From contig NZ_PGGW01000050.1 of the NCBI RefSeq assembly GCF_002794255.1, positions 1 to 64,000 of the forward strand: a stretch of 64,000 nucleotides of DNA, read 5' to 3'. The number at the start of each line of letters is the position of its first letter. Position 1 is the first letter of the stretch. The notes beneath the pieces were generated by a model. That model was not told the origin of the DNA, searched no databases, and saw only the letters and a program-made list of their open reading frames with translations. Origin of the DNA: Streptomyces carminius. GTDB lineage: Bacteria > Actinomycetota > Actinomycetes > Streptomycetales > Streptomycetaceae. A program made the position numbers and the translations under genes. Shown in pieces: positions 8,259 to 16,082 of this stretch.

Positions 8259-10090
8259 TACACCCGCACCGACCTGATCTTGTCGCCGACGTCGATCATA
8301 AGCTTTCTCATGACGTTGCCCACCAGTACCTGAATCTCGTCGTCCTTGTTCGACGAGTCAGCCAGCTCTGCCAGGGATCCGCTCAGTCCGCGGATCTCGG
8401 CCTCATGCTGAACCTCGCTACGCAGGCCTGCGGCCCACCGCGTCAACAACTCGAAGCGCAGAAGATCCACCTCAACCGAGACTGCGGCCTGATCAGGGGC
8501 GACGGCTGGGATACGGATGTAGATCAAGCGGTTGAGCCACTCGACAGCTTTCTGCATCTCCGGGATGTCGCCCGTGCGGCCTTCCTTCTGCCACTGGGTG
8601 ACCTGGTCGACTACCTCAACGCCCTTGCTGGATACTCGCCGAGAGATCACGGCTGCGCGGGCGCGATGGGCGAAGAAGGCCGGGTCAAGCACGAGGAAGT
8701 CAGGGTTGCTCCCAGCTCGGTGGATACCCTGGACGGCTTCCAGGCCCTTGAGGAAGCGGTCTCGCACTGTGGTGTCTGCTGGGTCACCATTCTTGTTCTG
8801 GACACTGACGAAGTCGTCGCCGGCCTGCAGGCCCATGCGGGCGAACCGGTCCTTGTTGTCAATGCTGTTGAAGAAGTCAGCACGTCGCAGGAACGTATAC
8901 AAGCCCCGCAGCTGTTCGGCCTGTTTCTGTGCGTCCCGGATCGTACGGGCCTTCTGCAGGTAACTTTTGGGGTCCTCAGGAGGGAAACGGCTGACTGTGT
9001 CCGGGTCAAGACGGTCGTCAACCTGGCGACGAGATACCTTTCCCGGGTCTAGCTTGCGCAGTGCGAAAAAGGCGGGAACCCGATGACGTTGTTGCTGGGT
9101 CAACCGGTCACCGAAAAGCGCCTGATGGTACAGGTGAGGTGCCTGCCACAACCTGTTCGAGCGCGACCACTGGTACTTGGCATGAACGTTTTCACAAGAC
9201 AGGCCGCCTGTAAGCATGTAGCTGGTCACTGTAAGCGCTTGGCGGGTTGTAACTACGGCTCCGGTGCGCTCGGCTGCGGCGAAGAGGTCCCGGATTGCGG
9301 CCCGGCGCTGAGGCCCGTGGGTTGCATCGTTCAACTCGTTGCGATTGGCCAGAATTGGGCAGATTTCCTGTGCATCACAGGTTTCACAAGGCTTCCACCG
9401 CGACCATTTCGGAGTCGTCCACTGCCTCAGCACCCAAGGGACGAAGCCACCATTGGGACCTTCAGCCGCTACGGACTGGTAATTGAGGTTGATGACAATG
9501 ACTGTGTCATCAGGGTTGCTGACCCGCCCGCGAGCAATGCCCTCCGTGAGGGTCTTCACCAGAATCTTGGCGCGTCCTGTGCCGCCGTTGTCGAGGTTGT
9601 CGTCTTCAGCGACACATTTACGTAGCTGGCCCTCGTTTGCGCAGATAATCGCGACGCCATTGTCTGGAGGGTCGAGTAGCTCCACGAGCTTGCGGGCGCC
9701 CGCCTGCGCATTGAGTTCGCTGAGATCCCTCAGGATGTACAGTGGACGCTTGCTACGGGTCTGGCCGAGGGAGCGGCTGGCGTCGCCAGCCTCGGTCAAT
9801 TTTTTGAAAACAGCCTTTTTTCGAACATCTGACGATACCGTCTCGCTGTCGACCCACAGCTTGGCCAGGAGGCTGGCACACAGACTCGTCTTGCCATGCC
9901 CAGCGTCTCCGGTGAGGACGATGGTTTTCGTGGTCGATTCCTCTATGGCCCTCAGCAGGTAGTCCAGCGTTGAGACGGGGAACAGTGACTGCGTCCGGTC
10001 TGCCTGTTCGTAGATCATCTCCGAGGTGTCGACATCGAACGGCTGGTAGCGACGTATCCGTTGGACGTGTTTGTTGACCTCTAGTGGCAT
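8258..10090 (-). CDS. dptF: DptF-like P-loop ATPase of a modification-dependent restriction module
   Basis: A 610-aa protein from ATG 10088-10090, with GAAGGA about seven bases upstream as ribosome binding site. Walker A is GDAGHGKTS at residues 61-69. A Cys cluster, CETCDAQEICPILANRNEL, with Cys at about 235, 238 and 244 follows the ATPase core. DptF proteins, as I recall them, combine an N-terminal P-loop ATPase with a C-x2-C...CPxxxN segment, and this is the main reason for the call. It is the first gene of the minus-strand operon and is followed without a gap by the DptG-like and DptH-like genes. Inference: it is a nucleotide-dependent component of the restriction complex that recognises DNA lacking the host mark. 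Other STAND or AAA defence ATPases are possible alternatives. Confidence 0.6.
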   Translation of the reverse strand: MPLEVNKHVQRIRRYQPFDVDTSEMIYEQADRTQSLFPVSTLDYLLRAIEESTTKTIVLTGDAGHGKTSLCASLLAKLWVDSETVSSDVRKKAVFKKLTEAGDASRSLGQTRSKRPLYILRDLSELNAQAGARKLVELLDPPDNGVAIICANEGQLRKCVAEDDNLDNGGTGRAKILVKTLTEGIARGRVSNPDDTVIVINLNYQSVAAEGPNGGFVPWVLRQWTTPKWSRWKPCETCDAQEICPILANRNELNDATHGPQRRAAIRDLFAAAERTGAVVTTRQALTVTSYMLTGGLSCENVHAKYQWSRSNRLWQAPHLYHQALFGDRLTQQQRHRVPAFFALRKLDPGKVSRRQVDDRLDPDTVSRFPPEDPKSYLQKARTIRDAQKQAEQLRGLYTFLRRADFFNSIDNKDRFARMGLQAGDDFVSVQNKNGDPADTTVRDRFLKGLEAVQGIHRAGSNPDFLVLDPAFFAHRARAAVISRRVSSKGVEVVDQVTQWQKEGRTGDIPEMQKAVEWLNRLIYIRIPAVAPDQAAVSVEVDLLRFELLTRWAAGLRSEVQHEAEIRGLSGSLAELADSSNKDDEIQVLVGNVMRKLMIDVGDKIRSVRV

Positions 10091-10182
10091 GCTGCTGTCC
10101 TTCGTCGAGCGAGCCGGGGGCGCTGCAAAAGTCTAGCTGCCAGCGCTCCTGCTGGTAGGTTAAATTCGACCCAAGGGGTTGC

Positions 10183-10839
10183 CGCGTTACTCAAGCGGCA
10201 CGGCTGGAGCTACCAGGTGCCGGCCCGCCGAGCAGTGGAGCGCGACGAGGTGGCGGTCGGCTGGGTGAAGGAGATTTGGCTCAGCGTGGAAGAACCGTGG
10301 CGGCGCTCAATACCTGGCTCGTCTTCGACGACGAGACCGATTTTTCGACGACGCCGCCAACCGCCCGCACCCGGTCTCGCCACGACCACACTCCCGTCGT
10401 GCACGTGCGAGGTCGCTCCCCCGCAGGTTATCCGTCGCCGTTTCGACCCGCTACAAAACCGGCAAACGCTCCCAGTTGATCTACCGGTTCTGCCCCGACG
10501 GATGCAAGAGCTTCTCCCGGAGGGTACTACCGCAACCTGACCCAAACCGTGCACCAGTGACTCGGCGACCTGATCGTGCTGCTCTGGGACATCTTGAACA
10601 CCCACGTGACGGCCCGTTGATCAAGAGCCCTCTCACCCCGGCCAAGGGCACCTGGTAGGTGCTGCGACGTATCACCACGGCCAACTGCGTTTTCGCCGAC
10701 CCGCACAACCTGATCGACCACTGTCCGGCGGGGCCTACACCACTCTTCGGTACCGCCGCGATGTCCTCAACGGCTGCCTCACCGGTACCGGCCTCCGACC
10801 CCAGCCACCATGATGACATCATGCTCTGAAAGTCAGTAG
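10183..10839 (+). pseudogene. Decayed IS630-family transposase remnant
   Basis: Fragments in several frames resemble the intact IS630 transposase at 12236-13305 in the same order. They are LLKRHGWSYQVPARRAVERDEVAV (10187 onward; intact copy LLKRHGWSWQQPARRAIERDD), a degraded LVFDDETDFSTTP segment, and RYRRDVLNGCLTGTGL near 10758-10800 (intact QYRPDVVDGCLAGTGL). Bases 10816-10839 resemble the right inverted repeat of the intact element, ending in CAGTAG. The left end and the N-terminal coding part are missing, and multiple frameshifts exclude function. It separates dptF from the methyltransferase and may have changed the original intergenic promoter region. Confidence 0.8.
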
Positions 10840-10932
10840 GTATCGGTCTACCGCGCGCGCTCACCCTTGATCGAGTACGATGACCGCTCGTTCCCGCCGG
10901 TTCTACAAGCAAGCGCAGATGGGGGGTCACAC

Positions 10933-12150
10933 GTGGGTGAGCAGCACCCCTTGCGGGCCAAGCGGCGGCCGAAGTTTGAGGAGGGTGTCGTCTCCCTGCG
11001 AGTTGTGGACCTCTTCGCTGGCTGTGGTGGCCTCACTCTCGGTATTGCCCAGGCGGCACACAAGTGCGACGTCTCGCTCGATGTTCGTCTCGCAGTCGAC
11101 TTTGAGGCAGCTCCCACCAAGGTCTTCAAGGCTAACTTTCCTAAGGCTAACGTTCATAAGGGGGCCGTCGAGTCCTACTTCGACGGTGATCTCGGCGCCT
11201 CGTTGACCGCTCAAGAGGCCGAGACTCTCTCCATGGTGGGTGAGGTGGGGCTCTTGGTCGGAGGGCCCCCATGTCAGGGGCACAGCAATCTCAACAACCA
11301 CACTCGCCGTAACGACCCCAAGAACCGACTGTACCTGCGTATGGCTCGTGCCGTGGAGGTTCTGCGCCCCCGTGCAGTCGTCATCGAGAACGTGTTGTCC
11401 GTCGTAAATGACAAGCAGCAGGTGGTCTCCCGCGCTGTCGTTCACCTGAAGAAGCTTGGGTACGATGTCGCCACCAGTCGTATCGACCTACTCAAGCTCG
11501 GGGTCGCCCAAACACGTAAGCGCCATATACTGCTGGCCGTTCGCGAAGACGCGCTCCCTTTTGGTTTTTCGGCTGCTGATCTGCTGCAGATCGAAGACCA
11601 CAACGTCATACCCCGTGACCTGCGTTGGGCAATTGGTGACCTGCTTGAGGTGCGGCCGAAGTCCTTCTTTGATGAAGCTGCTGTACCCAGTGCGGATAAC
11701 CAGCGGCGCATGAAGTATCTCTTTGAGAATGACGAATATAATCTTCCGAACGAAGAGCGCCCCGAATGTCATCAGGGAAAGCATAATTACACCTCAATGT
11801 ACGGCCGTTTGTGGTGGGACCGTCCAGCTCAGACTATTACCAGTGGTTTCGCGACGATGGGTCGTGGGCGGTTTGTCCATCCTGGCGTTCCCCGGTGCCT
11901 GACCGCCCATGAAGCCGCGCGCATCCAGGGTTTTCCGGATTATTTCAAGTTCGTTGACGAGAGGGCCAAGCCTCGCTATGAGCTGACTCGCACTGAGGTT
12001 CAGGTCATCATCGGAAACGCCGTGCCTCCGCCTCTGACCGAGGCGCTGACCTCCAATCTTTTCGACGCTGAGGTTCTACAGGCAAAGGGCGACGCCCCCC
12101 CATCGCTTGAGGACGACTTCGCTGCGTCTACTGTCGACCTCGCCTGCTAA
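10933..12150 (+). CDS. dcm: DNA (cytosine-5-)-methyltransferase
   Basis: A complete C5-methyltransferase of about 405 aa. Motif I DLFAGCGGLTLGI, motif IV GGPPCQGHSNL with catalytic Cys near residue 114, motif VI VVIENVLSV, motif VIII VAQTRKRHILLAV, motif IX around TITSGFATMGRGRFVHPGVPRCLTAHEAARIQGFP and motif X IGNAVPPPLTEAL occur in canonical order. GTG 10933 is preferred because GGGGGG ends six bases upstream; the frame is open to TTG 10867, so a start 22 codons earlier is possible. It methylates the C5 of cytosine in an unknown target sequence. It diverges from the DptFGH-like operon, lies in the same A/T-richer island and has no linked type II endonuclease gene, so it may supply the self mark for that module. 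An orphan or phage-type methyltransferase is the alternative. Confidence 0.93.
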   Translation: MGEQHPLRAKRRPKFEEGVVSLRVVDLFAGCGGLTLGIAQAAHKCDVSLDVRLAVDFEAAPTKVFKANFPKANVHKGAVESYFDGDLGASLTAQEAETLSMVGEVGLLVGGPPCQGHSNLNNHTRRNDPKNRLYLRMARAVEVLRPRAVVIENVLSVVNDKQQVVSRAVVHLKKLGYDVATSRIDLLKLGVAQTRKRHILLAVREDALPFGFSAADLLQIEDHNVIPRDLRWAIGDLLEVRPKSFFDEAAVPSADNQRRMKYLFENDEYNLPNEERPECHQGKHNYTSMYGRLWWDRPAQTITSGFATMGRGRFVHPGVPRCLTAHEAARIQGFPDYFKFVDERAKPRYELTRTEVQVIIGNAVPPPLTEALTSNLFDAEVLQAKGDAPPSLEDDFAASTVDLAC

Positions 12151-12235
12151 GCCTGCAAAGGGCTACTGAACTTGATTGGGTGATGTCGGACCATCGGCCT
12201 GACGGCTGGGGGTCGGGTCCGATAGATCTGGGTGG

Positions 12236-12775
12236 GTGAGATACGCGCAGGGCGGCGGGCTGACCGACGCCGGGAGGGCCGCGCGGGAGCGTGTCCGGCT
12301 TCAGGCCGTGGAACGCTTCGAGCGTGGGGAGAAGAGCAAGGAGATCGCCACCGCACTGCGGGTGTCGGAGCGGTCGGTGGAGCGCTGGCGCAAGTCCTGG
12401 CGCGAGCGAGGCGAGGGCGGGGTCCGCTCGAAGGGGTCGCCGGGCCGGCCGAGGCTGGGGCCGGCCCAGATGGAGCGCCTGGAGCGGGAGCTGGAGCGTG
12501 GTCCGCTCGCGCACGGGTGGCCGGATCAGCGGTGGACTCTGGCCAGGATCAAGGCGCTGATCGGCCGGCTGTTCCACGTCTCGTACACCATCGAGGGCAC
12601 GTGGCTGCTGCTGAAGCGGCACGGCTGGTCGTGGCAGCAGCCCGCCCGGCGGGCGATCGAGCGGGACGATGACGCGGTCGAGCTGTGGAAGAAGGAGGTC
12701 TGGCCACAGGTAAAAGACAGGCGGCGGCCCGGGGTGCGTGGATCGCCTTCGAGGACGAGGCCGGGCAGTCGATGA
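12236..12775 (+). CDS. IS630 transposase, upstream frame (OrfA)
   Basis: A 179-codon frame from GTG 12236 carrying the N-terminal DNA-binding half of an IS630 transposase. It has a helix-turn-helix (AVERFERGEKSKEIATALRVSERSVERWRKSW), a second winged-helix-type region (WTLARIKALIGRLFHVSYT) and the start of the catalytic linker ending WPQVK. After WPQVK the frame runs into unrelated residues and stops at 12775. The real protein is probably made by shifting to the -1 frame at the AAAA tract 12712-12715, which would continue directly into the DDE domain. Without the shift it would be a truncated DNA-binding protein. Confidence 0.85.
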   Translation: MRYAQGGGLTDAGRAARERVRLQAVERFERGEKSKEIATALRVSERSVERWRKSWRERGEGGVRSKGSPGRPRLGPAQMERLERELERGPLAHGWPDQRWTLARIKALIGRLFHVSYTIEGTWLLLKRHGWSWQQPARRAIERDDDAVELWKKEVWPQVKDRRRPGVRGSPSRTRPGSR

Positions 12776-13305
12776 CACCGCCCCGGGCCCGGACCTGGGG
12801 CAGGATCGGCCGCACGCCGGTGGTCAGGGTCCGCAGCCGGGGAAGTGGCCGCCTGTCCATGATGGGCATGTGCTGCTTCAAACCCGGCACCAGGTCGCGG
12901 CTGATCTACGGGCTGCGGGAGTACCGAGGCCGCAAGGACGAGCCGAAGGGCTTCGGCTGGAAGGACTTCTGCCGCCTCCTGGTGCGGGCCCGCATCCAGC
13001 TCGGCGGCCCGATCGTGCTGGTCTGGGACAACGTCCGCCTGCACCTCACCCGCGGCATGCGGGAGTTCATCGAGAAGAACGCCGACTGGCTGACCGTCTT
13101 CCAGCTGCCCACCTACGCACCCGATCTCAACCCGCAGGAGGGCATCTGGTCGCTGGTCAAACGAGAGATCGGCAACCTCGCGGCCGCCGATCTCTCCCAG
13201 GTCACCCGAGCCGTCAAGCGCAAGCTCAAGCTCAAGCAGATCCAGTACCGGCCCGACGTGGTTGACGGCTGCCTCGCCGGCACCGGCTTGACACTCAACG
13301 ACTGA
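12685..13305 (+). CDS. IS630 transposase, downstream frame (OrfB, DDE domain)
   Basis: This frame carries the catalytic half of the transposase: WIAFEDEAGQSMTPP (first acidic residue), GPIVLVWDNVRLHLT (second Asp) and YAPDLNPQEGIWSLVKREIG (NPxE-W motif with the Glu). The methionine-like start at 12685 overlaps OrfA and has no convincing ribosome binding site, so production as an OrfA-OrfB fusion through -1 frameshifting near 12712-12715 is more likely. The fusion would read ...EVWPQVKRQAAARGAWIAFEDE..., which matches the continuous layout of single-frame IS630 transposases. No internal stops are present, so the copy may be active. Confidence 0.85.
   Translation: MEEGGLATGKRQAAARGAWIAFEDEAGQSMTPPRARTWGRIGRTPVVRVRSRGSGRLSMMGMCCFKPGTRSRLIYGLREYRGRKDEPKGFGWKDFCRLLVRARIQLGGPIVLVWDNVRLHLTRGMREFIEKNADWLTVFQLPTYAPDLNPQEGIWSLVKREIGNLAAADLSQVTRAVKRKLKLKQIQYRPDVVDGCLAGTGLTLND
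12711..12717 (+). promoter_or_regulatory. Candidate -1 ribosomal frameshift site TAAAAGA
   Basis: In the OrfA frame the codons are GTA AAA GAC. Slipping back one base lets the P-site tRNA-Lys re-pair with AAA and continues with AGA CAG GCG in the OrfB frame. The A4 tract is the only slippery run in the overlap of two frames that together encode one IS630 transposase. It is a programmed shift by analogy with other IS630 elements; a decay mutation is the alternative. Confidence 0.55.
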
Positions 13306-13331
13306 CCGACATCACGAATTCAAGTTCAGTA

Positions 13332-13536
13332 GTTCCATCCGAGAGTATTTGAGTTAGGTGAATACCTTGCTGGTGGCCCGCTCCATAGGGGTGAGCATCA
13401 TCAGGGGGCAGCCGCGGCACACCTCCTCTCCGACTTCAGACAGCTGATCGCTGTGAGTGCGCGACTGGGTGCTGGTAAAGCCGGAGGCCGGGCCGCATGG
13501 TGAGCAGAGCGAGCCGCCTTGAGCCCGTGAAGATTG
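13332..13536. other. Intergenic stretch right of the IS630 element
   Basis: About 200 bp between the IS630 element and the HAD gene. A short open run on the plus strand (13364-13501) ends at a TGA but has no start or ribosome binding site and matches nothing I recognise. It may be the tail of a gene lost when the island was formed. Confidence 0.4.
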
Positions 13537-14259
13537 TTACTCAACCAGCCGGTTGATCGATGTTGAGGGTCGACTGTGCTCCGGGGTGGTGCTGTGGAGT
13601 ACCAACTTGAGGAGTAGGTCGGTGTTCTGGAGGTCGGGTAGGACGACATCGGCGCCGGCGGCTTGCAGGTCGGCCTCGTTGCTGTGGCCGGATGCGACGG
13701 CGATGATTCTTACGCCGCTGTCGTGGCTGGCCTCGACATCGGCGGGGGTGTCGCCGATGAGGACGGCGTCGGCCGGGGTGAGTGTGGCGCGTTCCAGGGC
13801 GATGCGGACCAGTTCGCTGCGTACGTCGTCGTCCTCACCGTAGGCGCCGGCCTCCCAGCCGATGTGCTGGTCGAGGCCGAACGTCTGGAGCTTGATTTCG
13901 GCGACGCCTCGAACGTTGCCGGTGAGCACGCTCTGCCGTACGTCCGGCTGAGCTGCCAGGGCGTCGAGTGCCGCCGCTGCCCCCGGCAGAGCGCAGCCAC
14001 GCTCGCGGAGGTCTGCGATCCGGCGCTGGTGGGCGGCGACGAGTTCCCGGGCGAAGCGCTCGAAGTCGGCCCGGTCGGTGGTCAGGCCGTGGAGCTTGGC
14101 GGTCTCGCGGAAGATGACCGCTTCGGTGATGCCGTCGACCTTCGCCTGTTGCCGCATCTGGAGGCCGGTGGTCCGGTGGAAGGCTTCGGCCGACAGCTCA
14201 CGGCCGACCCCTCGCGTGTCGATGAGCGTGTGGTCGATGTCCCACAGCACCAGCACCAT
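13537..14259 (-). CDS. HAD-superfamily hydrolase (phosphoglycolate-phosphatase-like)
   Basis: A 240-aa protein from ATG 14257-14259, chosen because GGGAG lies seven bases upstream; an in-frame upstream start at 14298 lacks one. HAD motif I is LWDIDHTLIDT (nucleophile Asp and acid/base Asp), motif II is SVLTGN, and motif IV is LIGDTPADVEASHDSG. The inserted helical cap after motif I (GREL...HRTTGLQ) is the C1 type seen in phosphoglycolate phosphatases and beta-phosphoglucomutases. It should be a cytoplasmic Mg-dependent phosphatase; the substrate is not predictable. It diverges from the XRE/TPR regulator with 121 bp between starts, which holds a small inverted repeat ACACGTATGTGT (14297-14308). 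The C-terminal ~20 residues are unconserved in appearance. Confidence 0.85.
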   Translation of the reverse strand: MVLVLWDIDHTLIDTRGVGRELSAEAFHRTTGLQMRQQAKVDGITEAVIFRETAKLHGLTTDRADFERFARELVAAHQRRIADLRERGCALPGAAAALDALAAQPDVRQSVLTGNVRGVAEIKLQTFGLDQHIGWEAGAYGEDDDVRSELVRIALERATLTPADAVLIGDTPADVEASHDSGVRIIAVASGHSNEADLQAAGADVVLPDLQNTDLLLKLVLHSTTPEHSRPSTSINRLVE

Positions 14260-14380
14260 CGTCGTCTCCCGCCTATCGGATCCCGTAACTACTTTCACAC
14301 GTATGTGTACTCAGGGTGCCATCTTGTGCCTGTCGCCCTACGCTGAACCCTCAACCTGCCCCAGGAAGAAGGGGAATAGT

Positions 14381-15592
14381 GTGAATTCTCCATGTTTGCC
14401 CATCGGTGAGCGGATCAGGTACCACCGCACCAGGCGTGGGCGAACGCAGGTCGCAGTCGCCGGTCTGGCCGGTATCACCGAGGCGTACCTGTCCCAGATC
14501 GAGCGTGGCCTGAAGGTTCCCTCGGCCGATGTCCTGACTCGCATCGCCGCAGAGTTGAACGTGCCGGTCGCTTCCCTGCTCGGCGAAGACCCCGCCCCGA
14601 GCACAACTGAGGCTTCCACCACCACGGCGTCCAGTGTCGTCAGGGCGCTCATGGGCCGTGGTGTCCCGCGCGGGACCGAGCCCGCTACGCCGACCGCCCT
14701 GCGTGAACGGGTGGAGGCGGTATGGCGGATCTGGCAGGAGTCTCCCGCGCGGTTCACCGAAGCGGAGAAGCTTTTGCCTTCGCTGATCAGCGATACCGAG
14801 CACGCCATCTGTGCCCACCGGACTGGTACCGATACCGGTGGACGACGTGAGGTGTTCCGTACCGCTGCGGATTTGTACGGGCTGCTGCGGTCGTACTGCC
14901 GACGAACCGGACGCCTGGACCTGTCTCTGGTGGCCGCCGACCGCGCACGCCGGGCTGCCGAGGATGCCGACGACCCGGTGAGGATCGCAACTGCCCAGTG
15001 GAACCTCGGACATGTGCTGCTGTCCCAGGGGGAGGAGCAGGCGCAGGAGGCCGGGGCAGTGGCCTTGCTCGCGGTGGAGGGGCTTCAATGCGTTCCGCAA
15101 TCCCCCGAAGCCACCGCAGTACGAGGCGCGCTGGAGTTGGTGGCCGTCCTGTCCTCCGCGAGAACTTGCCGGTGGTCGGAAGCTCGGAAACGGCTGGAGC
15201 AGCGCGCCAGACCGCTCGCAGAACAGGTGGGGGACGGCAACGTGCAGTGGACGGTCTTCGGGCCGACCAACGTGGAACTCCACGCGATGAGTCTGGGCAT
15301 GCTTGCAGGCGAGGCATCAGAGGCCCTGCGTGTTGCCGATCAGATCGACACCTCCCATCTGCCGTCACGTGAGCGCCAGTTCACCTTTGGTCTGGAAGTG
15401 GCCCGCTGCTACGACCTGCGCCGTGAGGACGCCGCAGTGCTGGTCCATCTGCTGTCTCTTGAGGAACTGGCGCCAGAGGACCTGGTACGCAGCCCGCTGG
15501 CCCGGGAGATGGTCACCAACCTGGTGCGCCGGGTACGGCCGACGTACCGCCGCCAGGCCGCCGCACTGGCACAGCGAATGAGCCTGCTGTGA
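14381..15592 (+). CDS. XRE-family regulator with TPR-like C-terminal region
   Basis: A 403-aa protein from GTG 14381, preceded by GGAAGAAGGGG about six bases upstream. The N-terminal helix-turn-helix runs from about residue 7 to 65 (GERIRYHRTRRGRTQVAVAG...YLSQIERGLKVPSADVLTRIAAELNVP), ending in a typical XRE fifth helix. The remaining ~330 residues are helical and repeat-like (AADLYGLLRSYCRRTGRLDLSLVAADRARRAAEDADDP), as in streptomycete XRE-TPR regulators that sense a small molecule or peptide. It diverges from the HAD hydrolase and precedes two small genes. No TTA codon or unusual feature was seen. The ligand and targets are unknown. Confidence 0.85.
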   Translation: MNSPCLPIGERIRYHRTRRGRTQVAVAGLAGITEAYLSQIERGLKVPSADVLTRIAAELNVPVASLLGEDPAPSTTEASTTTASSVVRALMGRGVPRGTEPATPTALRERVEAVWRIWQESPARFTEAEKLLPSLISDTEHAICAHRTGTDTGGRREVFRTAADLYGLLRSYCRRTGRLDLSLVAADRARRAAEDADDPVRIATAQWNLGHVLLSQGEEQAQEAGAVALLAVEGLQCVPQSPEATAVRGALELVAVLSSARTCRWSEARKRLEQRARPLAEQVGDGNVQWTVFGPTNVELHAMSLGMLAGEASEALRVADQIDTSHLPSRERQFTFGLEVARCYDLRREDAAVLVHLLSLEELAPEDLVRSPLAREMVTNLVRRVRPTYRRQAAALAQRMSLL

Positions 15593-15606
15593 CCCGAGCC
15601 TGTGGT

Positions 15607-15629
15607 TACCCGAACTCTCAGTTCGGGTA
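15607..15629. terminator. Inverted repeat after the XRE gene, probable terminator
   Basis: A perfect 9-bp repeat TACCCGAAC-TCTCA-GTTCGGGTA begins 15 bp after the XRE stop codon and lies 70 bp before the next gene. A hairpin of this strength fits a terminator. It could also be an operator for the XRE protein, since it lies upstream of the downstream operon. Confidence 0.55.
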
Positions 15630-15698
15630 GGCCCGCCGATTCGCCCATACGGTCGCCGCACACCAGACGAGAACAACGGATGGGAAGCGGTTTTGACC

Positions 15699-16082
15699 AT
15701 GGAAGCTGGCGGCATTGAGACAGCGGGCGGTCTGAAGTTGGCTCCTGCCGGGGTCGAATGGGATGCCGTCAAGGTGTCCCGATGGATCGGCCTCGAAGCT
15801 CTGGAGCGGCTGAAAGGACCGCACGGTGCTGTCGTCGTCGATCCTCACGAACGCGCCCTGTACTTCCTGGTTCCGCCTCGGAGCACCCAGGGCTGGGAGG
15901 TGCAGCACACCACTCCCCTCAGCACCGCCTCGTATGTGGTCGTCCCGCCTGCTGGCAAGGAAGCTGAGCCGGGAATCTACTGGCTGACCTCGCCTACTCA
16001 CGGGCCTCTGCACACCGATGTGGACGCCCTGCGCGCAGCGATCGAGGAGACGCTGGGGCCGCGAGGGAAGGCCGCACGGTGA
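15699..16082 (+). CDS. Conserved hypothetical protein, first of two probable tandem paralogues
   Basis: A 127-aa acidic cytoplasmic protein. ATG 15699 is preferred; TTG 15693 is an alternative closer to GGGAAG at 15682-15687. There is no signal peptide or membrane segment. Segments such as WDAVKVSRWIGLEALERL, GAVVVDPHERALYFLVPP, YVVVPPAGK and HTDVDALRAAIEETL resemble, in spacing, the N-terminal fold of streptomycete proteins annotated as bifunctional primase/polymerase-like, but catalytic residues are not evident and I do not assign that activity. It is coupled to the next gene by a GTGA overlap and follows the XRE regulator, so it is probably controlled by it. Confidence 0.7.
   Translation: MEAGGIETAGGLKLAPAGVEWDAVKVSRWIGLEALERLKGPHGAVVVDPHERALYFLVPPRSTQGWEVQHTTPLSTASYVVVPPAGKEAEPGIYWLTSPTHGPLHTDVDALRAAIEETLGPRGKAAR

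Larger units (their letters stand above)
12166..13329 (+). mobile_element. IS630-family insertion sequence with TA target duplication
   Basis: The element runs from CTGAACTTGATTGGGTGATG at the left to the inverse of CTGAACTTGAATTCGTGATG at the right. These terminal repeats match at all but three positions in the first twenty. It is flanked on both sides by TA (12164-12165 and 13330-13331), the characteristic IS630/Tc1 target duplication. It is 1164 bp long and holds two overlapping transposase frames. Its left end begins 15 bp after the methyltransferase stop codon, so the methyltransferase gene itself is not interrupted. Confidence 0.9.

Noticed and set aside
1765..10090. BREX, DISARM, Druantia or type I restriction system as identity of the three-gene operon
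   Set aside because: No PglZ/BrxL, DUF1998, SNF2 helicase, HsdR or HsdS features are visible, and the order and sizes fit DptF-G-H better. The call is still provisional without a profile search.
1..13500. A Dnd phosphorothioation gene set (dndA-E) in the window
   Set aside because: No cysteine desulfurase, PAPS-reductase-like DndC, DndD ATPase or DndE gene was found on either strand; they could be elsewhere in the genome.
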